Assembly (NCBI GenBank): GCA_005880915.1
Contig: VBIW01000047.1
Location: 1-64,000, forward strand
Direction: 5' to 3'
From: Chloroflexota bacterium
GTDB taxonomy: Bacteria; Chloroflexota; Dormibacteria; Dormibacterales; Dormibacteraceae
DNA: 64,000 nt
Shown: positions 50,663 to 60,267 of the stretch, one piece after another
Position numbering within the stretch: the first letter of the stretch is position 1
Layout of the letters: the number at the start of each line of letters is the position of its first letter
Made by a program: the position numbers and the translations under genes
Notes under the pieces: model-generated
Databases searched by the model: none
What the model was told of the DNA's origin: nothing
What the model saw: only the letters and a program-made list of their open reading frames with translations

Positions 50663-50906
50663 CCGGGAAGGCCAGGCTTCACCTCCCCGCTCGCCGGGAA
50701 GGACAGGCTTCACCTCCCCGCTTGCCGGGGAGGTCGGCGGCGAAGCCGCCGGGTGGGGACGTCCGTACTGCCTTTTCACCTCCCCGCTTGCCGGGGAGGT
50801 CGGCGGCGAAGCCGCCGGGTGGGGACGTCCGTACTGCTGCTTCACCTCCCCGCTTGCCGGGGAGGTCGGCGGCGAAGCCGCCGGGTGGGGACGTCCGTAC
50901 TGCCAG
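50647..50906. repeat. tandem CCTCCCCGC/GGGGAGG repeat array
   Basis: Two short units start at 50647 and 50678 (31-base period, CCTCCCCGCTNGCCGGGAAGG with second short stem), followed by three long units starting at 50709, 50775 and 50841 with an exact 66-base period. Each long unit has hairpin CCTCCCCGCTTGCCGGGGAGG, then CGGCGGCGAAGCCGCCGGG, and a shared GGGGACGTCCGTACTGC tail. The long units are almost identical, suggesting recent duplication or conversion. They lie between the hydrolase stop and comM. Confidence 0.9.
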
Positions 50907-50960
50907 AGCCGTTAACACCCAGGGCTGAATTTCGCGCGGCCTTTCAATAACGTCGAGCGC

Positions 50961-52475
50961 ATGCTCGGAAGCGTCGACTCGTGCGTGCTTGCCGGCCTGG
51001 ATGTGCGACGGGTCCACGTCGAGGCCGACATCGGCCGCGGCGATCCTGGCAAGTTCTTCCTGGTTGGCCTCGCGGCCACGACCGTCAAGGAAGCACGAGA
51101 GCGCGTCCGCTCCGCGATACGCAACAGCGGCCTCGAGTTCCCACGGACCCGTCTCACGGTGAACCTGGCGCCCGCGGAGATGCGCAAGGAGGGCACCGGA
51201 CTCGAGCTGCCGATGGCCGTGGCAATCGCCCTCGCGTTTGCCCATAAGCCAGCGCCGCCGCGCACCGCGTTCCTCGGCGAGCTCGCTCTTGACGGCGCGG
51301 TCCGCCACGTCGACGGAGTGCTCGTCGCAGCGCGCGGGTTGTCGAGGCTCGGCTACCAGCGCGTCTTCGTGCCCGCGGCGGACGCAGCGGAGGCGGCGCT
51401 CGTCGAAGAGCTCGAGGTCATCCCCTGCGCCTCGCTGATCGCCGTGGTCAACCACCTGCTTGGCATCGAGCCCATAGCGCCCTCGTCCCGAATGACAGTC
51501 GAAGACACAACACCGGCGCCCGATTCGGAGCACGACCTGTCCGAGGTCCACGGCCAGGAGGAGGCGAAGCGCGCGCTGGAGGTCGCGGCCGCAGGCGGCC
51601 ACCACATGCTGATGAGCGGTCCGCCCGGCGCCGGCAAGACGATGCTTGCCCGCTGCCTGCCAGGCATCCTTCCGCCCCTCGAGCTCGCCGAGGCGCTCGA
51701 GGTGGCGCAGGTGCGCAGCCTGCTCGGCGAGCTGCCGCGTGACGGCCCGCTCGACTGGGCCCGCCCGTTTCGCGCGCCACACCACGGCGTCTCGATGGCG
51801 GGTCTCATCGGCGGAGGAAGCGGTCTCGCGTTGCCCGGGGAGATCAGCCGAGCCCACCACGGAGTGCTGTTCCTCGACGAGCTGGCCGAGTTCCAGACGC
51901 CAGTCCTTCAAGCGCTCCGCCAGCCCATCGAGGCTGGCCGCGTGACCATCACGCGGTCTGGTGGATCGGTGGCCTATCCCTCGCGCTTCACGCTGATCGC
52001 GGCCACCAATCCATGCCCGTGCGGGTGGGCAGGTGACGGTATCCGGGCCTGCAGCTGCACGCATGCCGCGATCGACACTTACCTGCGCAGGCTGTCCGGC
52101 CCCCTGCTCGACCGGATCGACCTCCAGGTCGCCGTTCGGCGCGTGGAGCTCGAGCTGCTCTCCGCGCAGCCGGAGGGCGAGCGGTCCGCGGCGGTCCGCG
52201 AACGAGTCGTCATCGCGCGCCGGCGCCAGCTCGAGCGCCAGGGCTGCCTGAACGCCCAGCTGAAACCGGCGCGCCTCCGCCAGCTCGCAGCACTGGCCCC
52301 GGCGTCGCGCCGCACGCTCGAGCGCTGGGGCAACCAGCGGGGCCTCACCGCCCGCGGCTTCCACCGCGCCTGGCGCGTGGCTCGCACCTCAGCCGACCTC
52401 GACGGCTCGTTGGAGATCGAAGAGAACCACATCCTGGAAGCGCTCGGCTACCGCCTGCAAGATGTCGCCGCCTGA
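50961..52475 (+). CDS. comM: YifB/ComM family Mg-chelatase-like AAA ATPase
   Basis: A 504-residue protein. The N-terminal Lon-substrate-like domain has FFLVGLAATTVKEARERVRSAI and RLTVNLAPAEMRKEG. The AAA part has SEVHGQEEAKRALEVAAAGGHHMLMSGPPGAGKTMLARCLPGILP (Walker A), FRAPHHGVSMAGLIGG, GVLFLDELAEF (Walker B) and ATNPCPCGW with a CxC-type cluster. In other bacteria ComM helps branch migration in natural transformation. dprA follows with overlap, which supports a shared role in DNA uptake or recombination. Confidence 0.93.
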   Translation: MLGSVDSCVLAGLDVRRVHVEADIGRGDPGKFFLVGLAATTVKEARERVRSAIRNSGLEFPRTRLTVNLAPAEMRKEGTGLELPMAVAIALAFAHKPAPPRTAFLGELALDGAVRHVDGVLVAARGLSRLGYQRVFVPAADAAEAALVEELEVIPCASLIAVVNHLLGIEPIAPSSRMTVEDTTPAPDSEHDLSEVHGQEEAKRALEVAAAGGHHMLMSGPPGAGKTMLARCLPGILPPLELAEALEVAQVRSLLGELPRDGPLDWARPFRAPHHGVSMAGLIGGGSGLALPGEISRAHHGVLFLDELAEFQTPVLQALRQPIEAGRVTITRSGGSVAYPSRFTLIAATNPCPCGWAGDGIRACSCTHAAIDTYLRRLSGPLLDRIDLQVAVRRVELELLSAQPEGERSAAVRERVVIARRRQLERQGCLNAQLKPARLRQLAALAPASRRTLERWGNQRGLTARGFHRAWRVARTSADLDGSLEIEENHILEALGYRLQDVAA

Positions 52476-53307
52476 GCAGGCTCAGCTCCGGACGCGAGGC
52501 AAGTGGCCGCCGCCCGAGGGACCGCGGGTGGCAATCGTCGGCTCGCGCCGCCCATCGCCTTACGGCGAGGCTGTGGCGGAGCAGCTCGGCCTCGAGCTCG
52601 CTCGAGCGGGGGTGGTCGTCGTCAGCGGGCTGGCCCTTGGGATCGACGCCGCCGCTCACCGCGGCGCCCTCAACGCGGGCGGGGTGACGGTCGCCGTGAT
52701 GGGCACCGGGATCGACGTCATCTACCCGGCTGCCCACGGTGTGCTCGCTGAAGCAATCCTCGCGGCGGGCGGGGCGCTCGTCAGCCAGTTCCCGGACGGC
52801 ACGGCGCCCCGGCGCCACAACTTTCCGGCCCGCAACTACACGATGGCGGCACTCTCCGACCTGGTCGTGGTCGTCGAAGCTGCCGAGGGTTCGGGCGCCC
52901 TCATCACGGCCGAGGCCGCGCTCGACCTACATAAAGAGGTAATGGCCGTCCCGGGCAGCGTCTTCTCGCCGCTCTCGGTCGGCACCCACAAGCTGCTCCG
53001 GGACGGGGCCGGCCTGGTCCAGAACGCACGGGACGTCCTGGCCGCCCTGAGCCTCGGCGGAGAGGTCCTGGACGACCCGCTCAAGACGCCCGGCCACCTC
53101 GGTTTCAAGCTCCCGGCCGAGCGCGACGGAATCCTTTCCCACCTCTCCGACGTTCTCGCTATGAACGCCGCCGAGATCTCCCGGAAGCTCCAGCTGCCGA
53201 TCGCCGAAGTGCTCGGCCGGTTGACCGCCCTGGAGCTCAGCGGGGCGGTTCGCCGCCACGAGGGCGGCTACGTGAAGGCATTGCGCCGCGGCAAAGAACG
53301 GGCGTAG
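52462..53307 (+). CDS. dprA: DNA-processing protein DprA
   Basis: Loads RecA on incoming single-stranded DNA during transformation. The 281-residue product has the Rossmann core: VAIVGSRRPSPYGEAVAEQLG, VVSGLALGIDAAAHRGAL, VAVMGTGIDVIYPAAH, FPARNYTMAALSDLVVVVEAAEGSGALITAEAA and AVPGSVFSPLSVGTHKLLRDGA. A C-terminal winged-helix (HLSDVLAMNAAEISRKLQLPIAEVLGRLTALEL) is present; the N-terminal SAM domain of many DprA proteins is absent. Starts within the last codons of comM. Confidence 0.95.
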   Translation: MSPPEQAQLRTRGKWPPPEGPRVAIVGSRRPSPYGEAVAEQLGLELARAGVVVVSGLALGIDAAAHRGALNAGGVTVAVMGTGIDVIYPAAHGVLAEAILAAGGALVSQFPDGTAPRRHNFPARNYTMAALSDLVVVVEAAEGSGALITAEAALDLHKEVMAVPGSVFSPLSVGTHKLLRDGAGLVQNARDVLAALSLGGEVLDDPLKTPGHLGFKLPAERDGILSHLSDVLAMNAAEISRKLQLPIAEVLGRLTALELSGAVRRHEGGYVKALRRGKERA

Positions 53308-53321
53308 GATGCCCGCCTCAG

Positions 53322-53349
53322 ACCCGGCCTGGGGAACAACTGGCCGGGT
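53322..53349 (+). terminator. candidate intrinsic terminator between dprA and topA
   Basis: ACCCGGCC pairs with GGCCGGGT over a 12-base loop and is followed by TTTGGG. The stem is strong but the T-run is short, so termination may be partial; topA follows on the same strand from its own signals. Confidence 0.4.
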
Positions 53350-53369
53350 TTGGGAATAAAGAGAGGGCT

Positions 53370-55682
53370 GTGACAGAAGGACTGATCATCGTCGAGTCGC
53401 CCGCCAAGGCCAGAACGCTGAAGCGGTTTTTGGGTGACCGTTTCGACGTGCGCGCCTCCATGGGCCACGTCCGCGACCTGCCCGGAAAGGAGATGGGCGT
53501 CGAGGTCGACGACGGTTTCAAGCCTCACTACGAGGTGGTGGAGAGCCGCCGCAAGACCATCAACGAGCTCCGTTCGGCGGTCAAGGGCGACGGCGGCCAG
53601 GTCATCCTCGCCTCCGACCCCGACCGGGAGGGCGAGGCGATCGCCTGGCACCTGGCCGAGGTCCTGAAGCTTCGCAACCCGAAGCGGATCGAGTTCCACG
53701 AGATCACTGCGGAAGCCGTCCGCCACGCGCTCGAGACCCCGCGGGACATCGACATGAAGCTGGTCAATGCCCAGCAGGCCCGGCGCGTGGTCGACCGGCT
53801 CGTCGGGTTCCGGCTGAGCCCGTTCCTCTGGGCCAAGGTCCAGAAGGGAATCGGCGCGGGCCGGGTCTCGTCGGTCGCGCTGCGCCTGGTCGTCGACCGC
53901 GAGGAGGAGATCCGCAAGTTCGTCCCGGTCGAGTCGTGGACGATCGACGTCGAGCTGGCCAAGCAGAGCGCGGACAGCCACTTCCTGGCTCGGCTCAACC
54001 GCCCGATCGGGACGGCGGGGATCGAAGCCGACACCAAGTTCGAGGTCCGCAACGAGGCCGATGCCCTGGAGATCGTGCGCAAGCTCGAGGGCGCGAGCTA
54101 TCGCGTCATCGGCGTGGAGCAGAAGCGCCGGACCAAGAGCTCCAACCCGCCGTACATCACCTCGACCCTCCAGCAGGACGCGTCGAGCCGCCTGCGCATG
54201 CGTCCGTTTGCCGCCATGCGGGTCGCCCAGCAGCTGTACGAGGGCATCGATCTCGGGAGCGAGGGGTCGACCGGCCTCATCACCTACATGCGTACTGACT
54301 CGACCCGCATCTCGGCCGACGCCGACGCAAAGGTCAAGGCGTGGATCCAGCAGGCTCACGGAGAAAAGTATCTGGGCGCATCACGCGCCGCCAAGGCGAC
54401 GCCAGGTGCACAGGATGCACACGAGGCGATCCGGCCGACCGACGTTGGCCGCACCCCGGAGTCCGTCAGGCAGTATCTGACCGCCGACCAGCTGAAGCTC
54501 TACGACCTCGTCTGGCGGCGCTTCGTCGCGAGCCGCATGGCGCCCGCCGTGTACGACCAGACCCAGGTCGAGATCGAAGGCGGCGACTACGTCTTCCGGG
54601 CCAACGGCTCGGTGCTGACGTTCGACGGCTTCTACAAGGTATGGGGGCGCGACGAGAACGGCGAGAACGACCTTCCGCCTCTCGGTGAGGGCGAGAATCT
54701 GGACTACCACGGCCTGAAGCCGGAGCAGCACTTCACGCAGCCACCGCCGAGATACACCGAGGCGACGCTGATCAAGGAGCTCGAGCAGCGCGGCATCGGC
54801 AGGCCCTCGACCTACGCGCCGATCGTGCAGACGATCACCAAGGCCCATGGATACGTCGAGATCAAGGACCGCCGGCTGTTCCCGACTCGCGTGGGGGAAG
54901 CGGTGAACTCCCTGATGGTCGACCATTTCAAGACGATCTCCGACGACGAGTACACCTCGCAGCTCGAGAAACGCCTTGACCAGGTGGAGAGCGGCAGCCA
55001 GGAATGGGTGCCCGTCGTGAAGGACTTCTACGGTCCGCTGCAGCGAATGCTCAGCGCAGCGGAAGAGGCGACGCCGGCGGATACCGACGAGGAGTGCCCG
55101 TTGTGCCACGAGGGACACCTGGTGCACAAAGCCAGCCGCTTCGGACCGTTCATGGGCTGCTCGCGCTATCCGAAGTGCAAGTTCCGCCGCGCTCTCACAC
55201 CCGAGGGTGAGACTCCGCAACCGGTGCTTCTCGACGAGGCGTGCCCGGTGTGCGGCAAGCCGCTCCAGAAGCGCAACGGCCGGTACGGGGAGTTCATCGG
55301 GTGCTCCGGCTACCCGGACTGCAAGTACATCAAGCGCGACCCCGCGACAACCGAGGCCAAGCCCACGGGCGAGAAGTGCCCGCAGTGTGGGGAGGGGCAG
55401 CTGGTCGAGCGCACGGGTCGCTACGGTCCGTTCGTCGCGTGCTCGCGGTACCCGGAGTGCAAGTACCGGGCCAACATGGGCAAGGACGGCAAGCCTCGCG
55501 AGGGCCCGAAGCTCCTGGACGAGCCATGCCCGATCTGCGGCAAGCCCATGGTCGAGCGGCGCGGCCGGTTCGGCCTGTTCAAGTCCTGCTCGGACTACCC
55601 GCAGTGCCCGGGCCCGAAGGGCGTCGCCGGGCGCGCGCAGGGCGCATCGAAAAGGAAGACCGAGAAAGCCGTCGAGGCTTAG
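53370..55682 (+). CDS. topA: DNA topoisomerase I
   Basis: Relaxes negative supercoils. The 770-residue product has the TOPRIM domain (LIIVESPAKARTLKRFLG, ASDPDREGEAIAWHL with the DxD metal site), LVNAQQARRVVDRLVGFRLSPFLW, the catalytic Tyr in GLITYMRTDSTRIS, and HEAIRPTDV. Four C-terminal zinc ribbons follow (ECPLCHEG, ACPVCGKP, KCPQCGEG and PCPICGKP each with a distal CSxYPxC pair), all with complete Cys sets. GTG start. Confidence 0.97.
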   Translation: MTEGLIIVESPAKARTLKRFLGDRFDVRASMGHVRDLPGKEMGVEVDDGFKPHYEVVESRRKTINELRSAVKGDGGQVILASDPDREGEAIAWHLAEVLKLRNPKRIEFHEITAEAVRHALETPRDIDMKLVNAQQARRVVDRLVGFRLSPFLWAKVQKGIGAGRVSSVALRLVVDREEEIRKFVPVESWTIDVELAKQSADSHFLARLNRPIGTAGIEADTKFEVRNEADALEIVRKLEGASYRVIGVEQKRRTKSSNPPYITSTLQQDASSRLRMRPFAAMRVAQQLYEGIDLGSEGSTGLITYMRTDSTRISADADAKVKAWIQQAHGEKYLGASRAAKATPGAQDAHEAIRPTDVGRTPESVRQYLTADQLKLYDLVWRRFVASRMAPAVYDQTQVEIEGGDYVFRANGSVLTFDGFYKVWGRDENGENDLPPLGEGENLDYHGLKPEQHFTQPPPRYTEATLIKELEQRGIGRPSTYAPIVQTITKAHGYVEIKDRRLFPTRVGEAVNSLMVDHFKTISDDEYTSQLEKRLDQVESGSQEWVPVVKDFYGPLQRMLSAAEEATPADTDEECPLCHEGHLVHKASRFGPFMGCSRYPKCKFRRALTPEGETPQPVLLDEACPVCGKPLQKRNGRYGEFIGCSGYPDCKYIKRDPATTEAKPTGEKCPQCGEGQLVERTGRYGPFVACSRYPECKYRANMGKDGKPREGPKLLDEPCPICGKPMVERRGRFGLFKSCSDYPQCPGPKGVAGRAQGASKRKTEKAVEA

Positions 55683-55699
55683 GGCCTCGGCGGTCTGGG

Positions 55700-55705
55700 T
55701 ATACT
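55700..55705 (+). promoter_or_regulatory. possible -10 element upstream of rpsB
   Basis: TATACT stands out in a GC-rich leader about 107 bases before the rpsB start. No convincing -35 is seen at the usual distance. A 100-base untranslated leader would fit control of the ribosomal-protein operon, but nothing specific is recognised. Confidence 0.35.
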
Positions 55706-55811
55706 CCCGTAGCCAGTCCAAACGACTGAGTTAGCACGCCCGGGCCAAGCCCCTGTCCTTCCTGCGAAGGCCGGATCCCGAGCGGAAGAGAAACAGGAGG
55801 CACTCAACAAC

Positions 55812-56660
55812 GTGGCTCAAGTGACCTTGAAGCAGCTGCTGGAGGCGGGCGTCCATTTCGGACATCAGACCAGCCGCTGGAACCCGAAGATGAAGACCTA
55901 CATCTTCACCGCCCGCAACGGCATTCACATCATCGACCTGCAGAAGACCGTCCGCCTGCTGGACGACGCGTGGGACTTCACGCGCAACGTCGCGGCCAGC
56001 GGCCGCCCGGTGCTTTTCGTCGGCACCAAGAAGCAGGCTCAGGAGACCATCCAGACCGAGGCCGCGCGCTGCGGCATGTACTTCGTCAACCGGCGCTGGA
56101 TGGGCGGCATGCTGACCAACTTCAGCACAGTGAAAAAGAGGATCGAGCGGCTGCAGGACCTGCGCAAGATGCAGCAGGAAGGGCAGTTCGAGCAGATGTC
56201 GAAGAAGGAGGCCAAGCGCCTCACCGACGAGCTCGACCGCCTGATGTTCCACTTCGACGGCATCGCCGACATGAAGCGGCTGCCGGGCGCCCTCTACGTG
56301 GTGGACCCGCGCAAGGAGCACATCGCCGTGACCGAGGCCAACCGGCTGAAGATCCCGGTGGTGGCGATCACCGACAGCAACTGCGACCCGGACCTCATCA
56401 CGTATGTGATCCCCGGCAACGACGACGCGATCCGCGCCGTGAAGCTCCTCACCGGCAAGATCGCCGACGCGTGCCAGGAAGGACGCCAGGAGGCCGCCGC
56501 TCGCGGCGAGATCATGCCTGAGGTCGAGGAGCGCGAGTTCCTGGAGACGCCTCGTTACGAGGAGATCGAGGAGTACCTCGAGGACGAAGAGGACTACCTG
56601 CCCACGGTCTCCGAAGAGGAGTTCATCGGCCACACCACCGAAGACGACGAGAAGCGTTGA
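55812..56660 (+). CDS. rpsB: 30S ribosomal protein S2
   Basis: A 282-residue S2 with [81 protein letters not shown] and [21 protein letters not shown]. An acidic tail of about 50 residues follows the fold. GTG start after AGGAGG. First gene of rpsB-tsf-pyrH-frr, sharing one base with tsf at TGATG. Confidence 0.97.
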   Translation: MAQVTLKQLLEAGVHFGHQTSRWNPKMKTYIFTARNGIHIIDLQKTVRLLDDAWDFTRNVAASGRPVLFVGTKKQAQETIQTEAARCGMYFVNRRWMGGMLTNFSTVKKRIERLQDLRKMQQEGQFEQMSKKEAKRLTDELDRLMFHFDGIADMKRLPGALYVVDPRKEHIAVTEANRLKIPVVAITDSNCDPDLITYVIPGNDDAIRAVKLLTGKIADACQEGRQEAAARGEIMPEVEEREFLETPRYEEIEEYLEDEEDYLPTVSEEEFIGHTTEDDEKR

Positions 56661-57271
56661 TGGCCGTGGACATGGACCTGATCAAAAAGCTCCGCGAGAT
56701 GTCTGGCGCCGGCATGATGGACTGCAAGAACGCCCTCGAAGAGGCGGGCGGCGACATCGAGAAGGCGTACACGATTCTGCGCGAGAAAGGAATCGCGAAG
56801 GCGGCCAAGCGCGCGGACCGCGCGACCGGCCAGGGGGTCGTCGAGGCGTATCTGCACAGCACCTCGCCCGACTTCCCCCCACAGCTCGGCGTGCTGATCG
56901 AGGTCAACTGCGAAACGGACTTCGTCGCCAAGGGCGCGGACTTCCGCAAGCTTGCGAAGGAGCTCGCGCTCCAGGTCGCGGGCTTCGGCGCGCGGTGGGT
57001 CACGCGCGAAGATGTGCCCGACGAGGTGCTCGTCACGGAGCGCGAGGTCTACGAGGCGAAAGCGCTTCAGGATGGCAAGCCGGAGCAGGTCATCCCGCGA
57101 ATCGTGGAGGGGCAGATCGAGGCCTTCCTCAAGCAGAGCTGCTTGATGGAGCAGGACTACTTCCGCGAGCCGAGCCGCACCGTCGGCCAGATCATCGCGG
57201 AGAACATCTCGAAGCTCCAGGAGAACATCACAGTCCGGCGCTTCGCGCGATTTAACATCAGGGAGTCCTGA
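56660..57271 (+). CDS. tsf: elongation factor Ts, short form
   Basis: Nucleotide exchange factor for EF-Tu. The 203-residue product has the UBA-like start ([48 protein letters not shown]) and the core [10 protein letters not shown], followed by a single core subdomain and [15 protein letters not shown]. It lacks the second subdomain and coiled-coil module of the E. coli protein, as in Thermus and several other phyla. The ATG at 56660 is chosen over an in-frame TTG three bases earlier. Confidence 0.96.
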   Translation: MAVDMDLIKKLREMSGAGMMDCKNALEEAGGDIEKAYTILREKGIAKAAKRADRATGQGVVEAYLHSTSPDFPPQLGVLIEVNCETDFVAKGADFRKLAKELALQVAGFGARWVTREDVPDEVLVTEREVYEAKALQDGKPEQVIPRIVEGQIEAFLKQSCLMEQDYFREPSRTVGQIIAENISKLQENITVRRFARFNIRES

Positions 57272-57285
57272 TCGAGAACGTAGCG

Positions 57286-58014
57286 GTGGGAGACCGATCT
57301 CCGAAGTACAACCGCGTGCTGTTGAAGCTGAGCGGGGAAGCGCTCGGTGGTTCACGCGATTACGGAATCGATCTCGAGATCGTTGAGAAGATCGCCGCGC
57401 AGGTCAAGCGCGTGCACCAGATGGGCGTCCAGATGGCGCTCGTGGTCGGAGGCGGCAACATCTTCCGCGGCCTTGCCGCGACCGAGCGCGGCTTCGACCG
57501 CGCGACCGGCGACTACATGGGCATGCTCGCGACCGTGATCAACGCGCTGGCGCTGCAGGACGCGCTCGAGCGCACGGGCATCCCGGCCCGCACCATGACC
57601 GCGATTCAGATGCCGCAGGTCGCTGAGCCGTACATCCGGCGCCGCGCCGTGCGCCACCTGGAGAAGGGAAGGGTGGTCATCCTCGCGGCCGGCACAGGCA
57701 ACCCCTACTTCACGACCGACACGACGGCCGCGCTGCGCGCGGTCGAGATCGAAGCCGACGTGATCCTCAAGGCGACCAAGGTGGACGGCGTCTACACCGC
57801 CGACCCCAAGCGCGATCCCACCGCGACCAAGTTCGAGCGACTCGGCTACCTCGAGGTTCTCAACCGTGGCATCGAGGTGATGGACAACACAGCGCTCACG
57901 CTGTGCATGGACAACGACGTGCCCATCATCGTCTTCAATTTGTTGACTCCGGGCAACATCGAGCGCGTGGTCCTCGGTGACCAGATCGGGACGCTGGTGG
58001 GCAGCGCATCGTGA
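57286..58014 (+). CDS. pyrH: UMP kinase
   Basis: Phosphorylates UMP to UDP. The 242-residue product has [14 protein letters not shown] (P-loop-like Lys), [76 protein letters not shown] and a terminal [12 protein letters not shown] start; there is an in-frame CTG at 57268 that overlaps the tsf stop with AGGGAG upstream, so an earlier start is not excluded. Confidence 0.96.
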   Translation: MGDRSPKYNRVLLKLSGEALGGSRDYGIDLEIVEKIAAQVKRVHQMGVQMALVVGGGNIFRGLAATERGFDRATGDYMGMLATVINALALQDALERTGIPARTMTAIQMPQVAEPYIRRRAVRHLEKGRVVILAAGTGNPYFTTDTTAALRAVEIEADVILKATKVDGVYTADPKRDPTATKFERLGYLEVLNRGIEVMDNTALTLCMDNDVPIIVFNLLTPGNIERVVLGDQIGTLVGSAS

Positions 58015-58568
58015 TCGACCCAGTACTGCGCGATGCGGAAACCAAGATGGCGAAGTCGGTCGACCACTTTGCTGGCGAGCTCGCGACCATCCGCACAGGG
58101 CGCGCCAACCCCGCGCTGATCGACAAGGTCATGGTCCCGTACTACGGCACACCGACTCCGCTCAACCAGCTCGCGCAGATCAGCGTGCCGGAGCCGCGCC
58201 TGCTGGTGGTATCGGTCTACGACAAGAGCCAGATCGGCGTGATCGAGAAGGCACTGCGGACCAGCGAGCAGGGTCTGAATCCCGCCAGCGACGGCCAGGT
58301 CATCCGCGTGCCCATCCCGCCGCTCACGGAGGAGCGACGCCGCGAGTTCGTCAAGCTCGTCCGCCAGAAGGCAGAGGACGCCCGCGTCGCGATCCGCAAC
58401 GTGCGGCGGGATGAGCTGCACCGGATCGACCAGATGCAGAAGGCCGGCGACGTGGCAGAAGACGACTCGAAACGAGCCCACGCCCGCCTCCAGAAGATCA
58501 CCGAAAGCCAGATCGAGAAGGTGGACGCCCTGGCAAGCCGCAAAGAATCCGAGGTAATGGAGATCTAG
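58011..58568 (+). CDS. frr: ribosome recycling factor
   Basis: A 185-residue tRNA-mimic that splits post-termination ribosomes with EF-G. Conserved segments: [101 protein letters not shown] start overlaps the pyrH stop (GTGA). A repeat lies directly downstream. Confidence 0.97.
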   Translation: MIDPVLRDAETKMAKSVDHFAGELATIRTGRANPALIDKVMVPYYGTPTPLNQLAQISVPEPRLLVVSVYDKSQIGVIEKALRTSEQGLNPASDGQVIRVPIPPLTEERRREFVKLVRQKAEDARVAIRNVRRDELHRIDQMQKAGDVAEDDSKRAHARLQKITESQIEKVDALASRKESEVMEI

Positions 58569-58583
58569 GGGGAGGGAGGTGGC

Positions 58584-58631
58584 TCTTCCCCGCTTGCGGG
58601 GAAGTACCCGCCGCAGGCGGGGGATGGGGCT
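58584..58631. repeat. CTTCCCC/GGGGAAG double-hairpin repeat
   Basis: One copy with hairpin 1 CTTCCCCGCTTGCGGGGAAG and hairpin 2 CCCGCCGCAGGCGGG, followed by GGATGGGGCT. It matches the second type of repeat near 27521 and lies between frr and uppS. Confidence 0.85.
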
Positions 58632-58645
58632 CGCCCAAGCTGGCT

Positions 58646-59431
58646 GTGTCGCGGCTCGGTAACCTTTCCTCACCCTTGGACTCCCAGGTCCCTCGCCACA
58701 TCGGAATCATCATGGACGGCAACGGCCGCTGGGCCCGCCGCCGCGGCCACCCGGCCAGCTTCGGCCACCGCGCCGGCGTGCGGGCGATCAAGCGAGTGCT
58801 CCAGGCTTGCGAGGACTTCGGCGTGCACGCGCTTTCGATTTACGCGTTCTCGACCGAGAACTGGGCCCGGCCCCGTGCTGAGGTACGCGCGCTGATGCGC
58901 CTGTTTCACGAGACGATGCAGCGCGAGATCGACGAGATGCACCAACGCGGAGTGCGCATCCTCGTCAGCGGACGCCGCGACGAGCTCTCGGCGCGCATGC
59001 GAGCCCGCATCGATGAGGCCATGGCACTCACCGCGAATAACAAGAATGGCGTGCTCAACGTTTGTCTCAATTACGGAGGGAGGGCCGAGATAGTCGACGC
59101 GGTGCGCAAGGTGATCAAGGATGGAGTTCCAGAGAGCGATGTCGACGTGGCGGCCATCTCGGCGCGCATGTATCAGCCCGACCTGCCCGATCCCGACCTG
59201 ATCATCCGCACGGCGGGCGAGCACCGGGTCAGCAACTTCCTGCTCTGGCAAGGCGCGTACGCCGAGATGCTGGTGACCGAAACGCTGTGGCCCGACTTCG
59301 GCGCCGACGACCTCAGGGCGGCCCTGGACGACTACGCGTCGCGTATCCGCCGCTTCGGCGCCAGGCCTGATTCAGAAGGCTCCTCCCCACTCGGTGGGGA
59401 GGTGGCGCGCAGCGCCGGAGGGGCTCGCTGA
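58646..59431 (+). CDS. uppS: undecaprenyl diphosphate synthase (isoprenyl transferase)
   Basis: Makes the cis-polyprenyl carrier for cell-wall precursors. The 261-residue product has HIGIIMDGNGRWARRRG (the catalytic Asp), HRAGVRAIKRVLQACEDFGVHALSIYAFSTENWARP, LNYGGRAEIVDA and DPDLIIRTAGEHRVSNFLLWQGAYAEMLVTETLWPDF. The last 18 residues (from about Glu244) are encoded by a CTCCCC/GGGGAG repeat and are not part of the family. GTG start. Confidence 0.95.
   Translation: MSRLGNLSSPLDSQVPRHIGIIMDGNGRWARRRGHPASFGHRAGVRAIKRVLQACEDFGVHALSIYAFSTENWARPRAEVRALMRLFHETMQREIDEMHQRGVRILVSGRRDELSARMRARIDEAMALTANNKNGVLNVCLNYGGRAEIVDAVRKVIKDGVPESDVDVAAISARMYQPDLPDPDLIIRTAGEHRVSNFLLWQGAYAEMLVTETLWPDFGADDLRAALDDYASRIRRFGARPDSEGSSPLGGEVARSAGGAR
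59381..59427. repeat. CTCCCC/GGGGAG repeat inside the end of uppS
   Basis: One full copy: CTCCTCCCCACTCGGTGGGGAGG, then GGCGCGCAGCGCC, then GGAGGGGCT. It lies in the last codons of uppS, and the stop codon follows three bases after it. Confidence 0.9.
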
Positions 59432-59448
59432 CAACCAGAAATGCGTCG

Positions 59449-60267
59449 ATGAGTAGCTGGAAGCCGAGCCCGCTGATGGTCCGCATCTTCAGCGCGTTCG
59501 TCATCCTGGGCGGCGTCATAGGGCTCGTGTTCGCCGGCATATTCGGCGTGTACCTGCTCGTGCTCATACTCGGCGGCCTCGCGCTGTGGGAGTTCAACGG
59601 TCTTTCCGAAGGCATGGGCTCGCGCGCGCCTGCCTGGCTCCTGTTCCCGCTTGGAGCGTTCTTCGCCTTCAGCGGCACGCTGCTCAAAGCGGTGGACGTC
59701 AACCTGGTGCTCGCGCTGTCGCTTGTCGGCGGCCTGGCCGCGTTCCTCGTCGTCCCGGGCCGCAGGCAGGGACTCAGCCGGTGGGCGATGGGGGTGGCCG
59801 GCGCGCTATACGTCGGCATGCCGTTCAACTTCTACCTGCTCCTCTACACGTCCAAGCCCAACGGCCTGGTGTGGACCCTGTTCACGATCTTCGCCGTGGT
59901 CGCGAGCGATGCCGCGGCGCTGCTCGTCGGGAGCCGCATCGGACGCCATCCGTTCTTCAGCAACATCAGCCCGAAGAAGACGGTGGAAGGCGCCATTGCC
60001 GGCGTGGTCGCACCGATCCTCGTGATGCTGATCGGCGTTTCTGCGGTGATCGGCTTCTCCCCGGTGCATGCGATCTTGCTGGGTTTCCTCGTCGGCGCCA
60101 GTGCCGAGATCGGCGACCTGGTCGAGTCGCAGATGAAGCGCCTGGCAGACGTGAAGGATTCGTCCCATCTCATCCCCGGGCATGGCGGAGTGCTCGACCG
60201 CATCGACTCGATCCTGTTCCCGCCGATCCTCGTGTACTTCTATGTGGCGCTCTTCCACCTTCTTTAA
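59449..60267 (+). CDS. cdsA: phosphatidate cytidylyltransferase
   Basis: Makes CDP-diacylglycerol at the membrane. The 272-residue product has about eight spans and the family signature near the C-terminus: FSNISPKKTVEGAIAG, GASAEIGDLVESQMKRLADVKDSSHLIPGHGGVLDRIDSI with the metal-binding acids. ATG start 17 bases after uppS. The uppS-cdsA-dxr-rseP order is conserved widely. Confidence 0.95.
   Translation: MSSWKPSPLMVRIFSAFVILGGVIGLVFAGIFGVYLLVLILGGLALWEFNGLSEGMGSRAPAWLLFPLGAFFAFSGTLLKAVDVNLVLALSLVGGLAAFLVVPGRRQGLSRWAMGVAGALYVGMPFNFYLLLYTSKPNGLVWTLFTIFAVVASDAAALLVGSRIGRHPFFSNISPKKTVEGAIAGVVAPILVMLIGVSAVIGFSPVHAILLGFLVGASAEIGDLVESQMKRLADVKDSSHLIPGHGGVLDRIDSILFPPILVYFYVALFHLL

Noticed and set aside
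50647-50906. Insertion sequence or MITE with transposase
   Set aside because: No transposase frame, no target-site duplication visible; best described as a passive repeat array.
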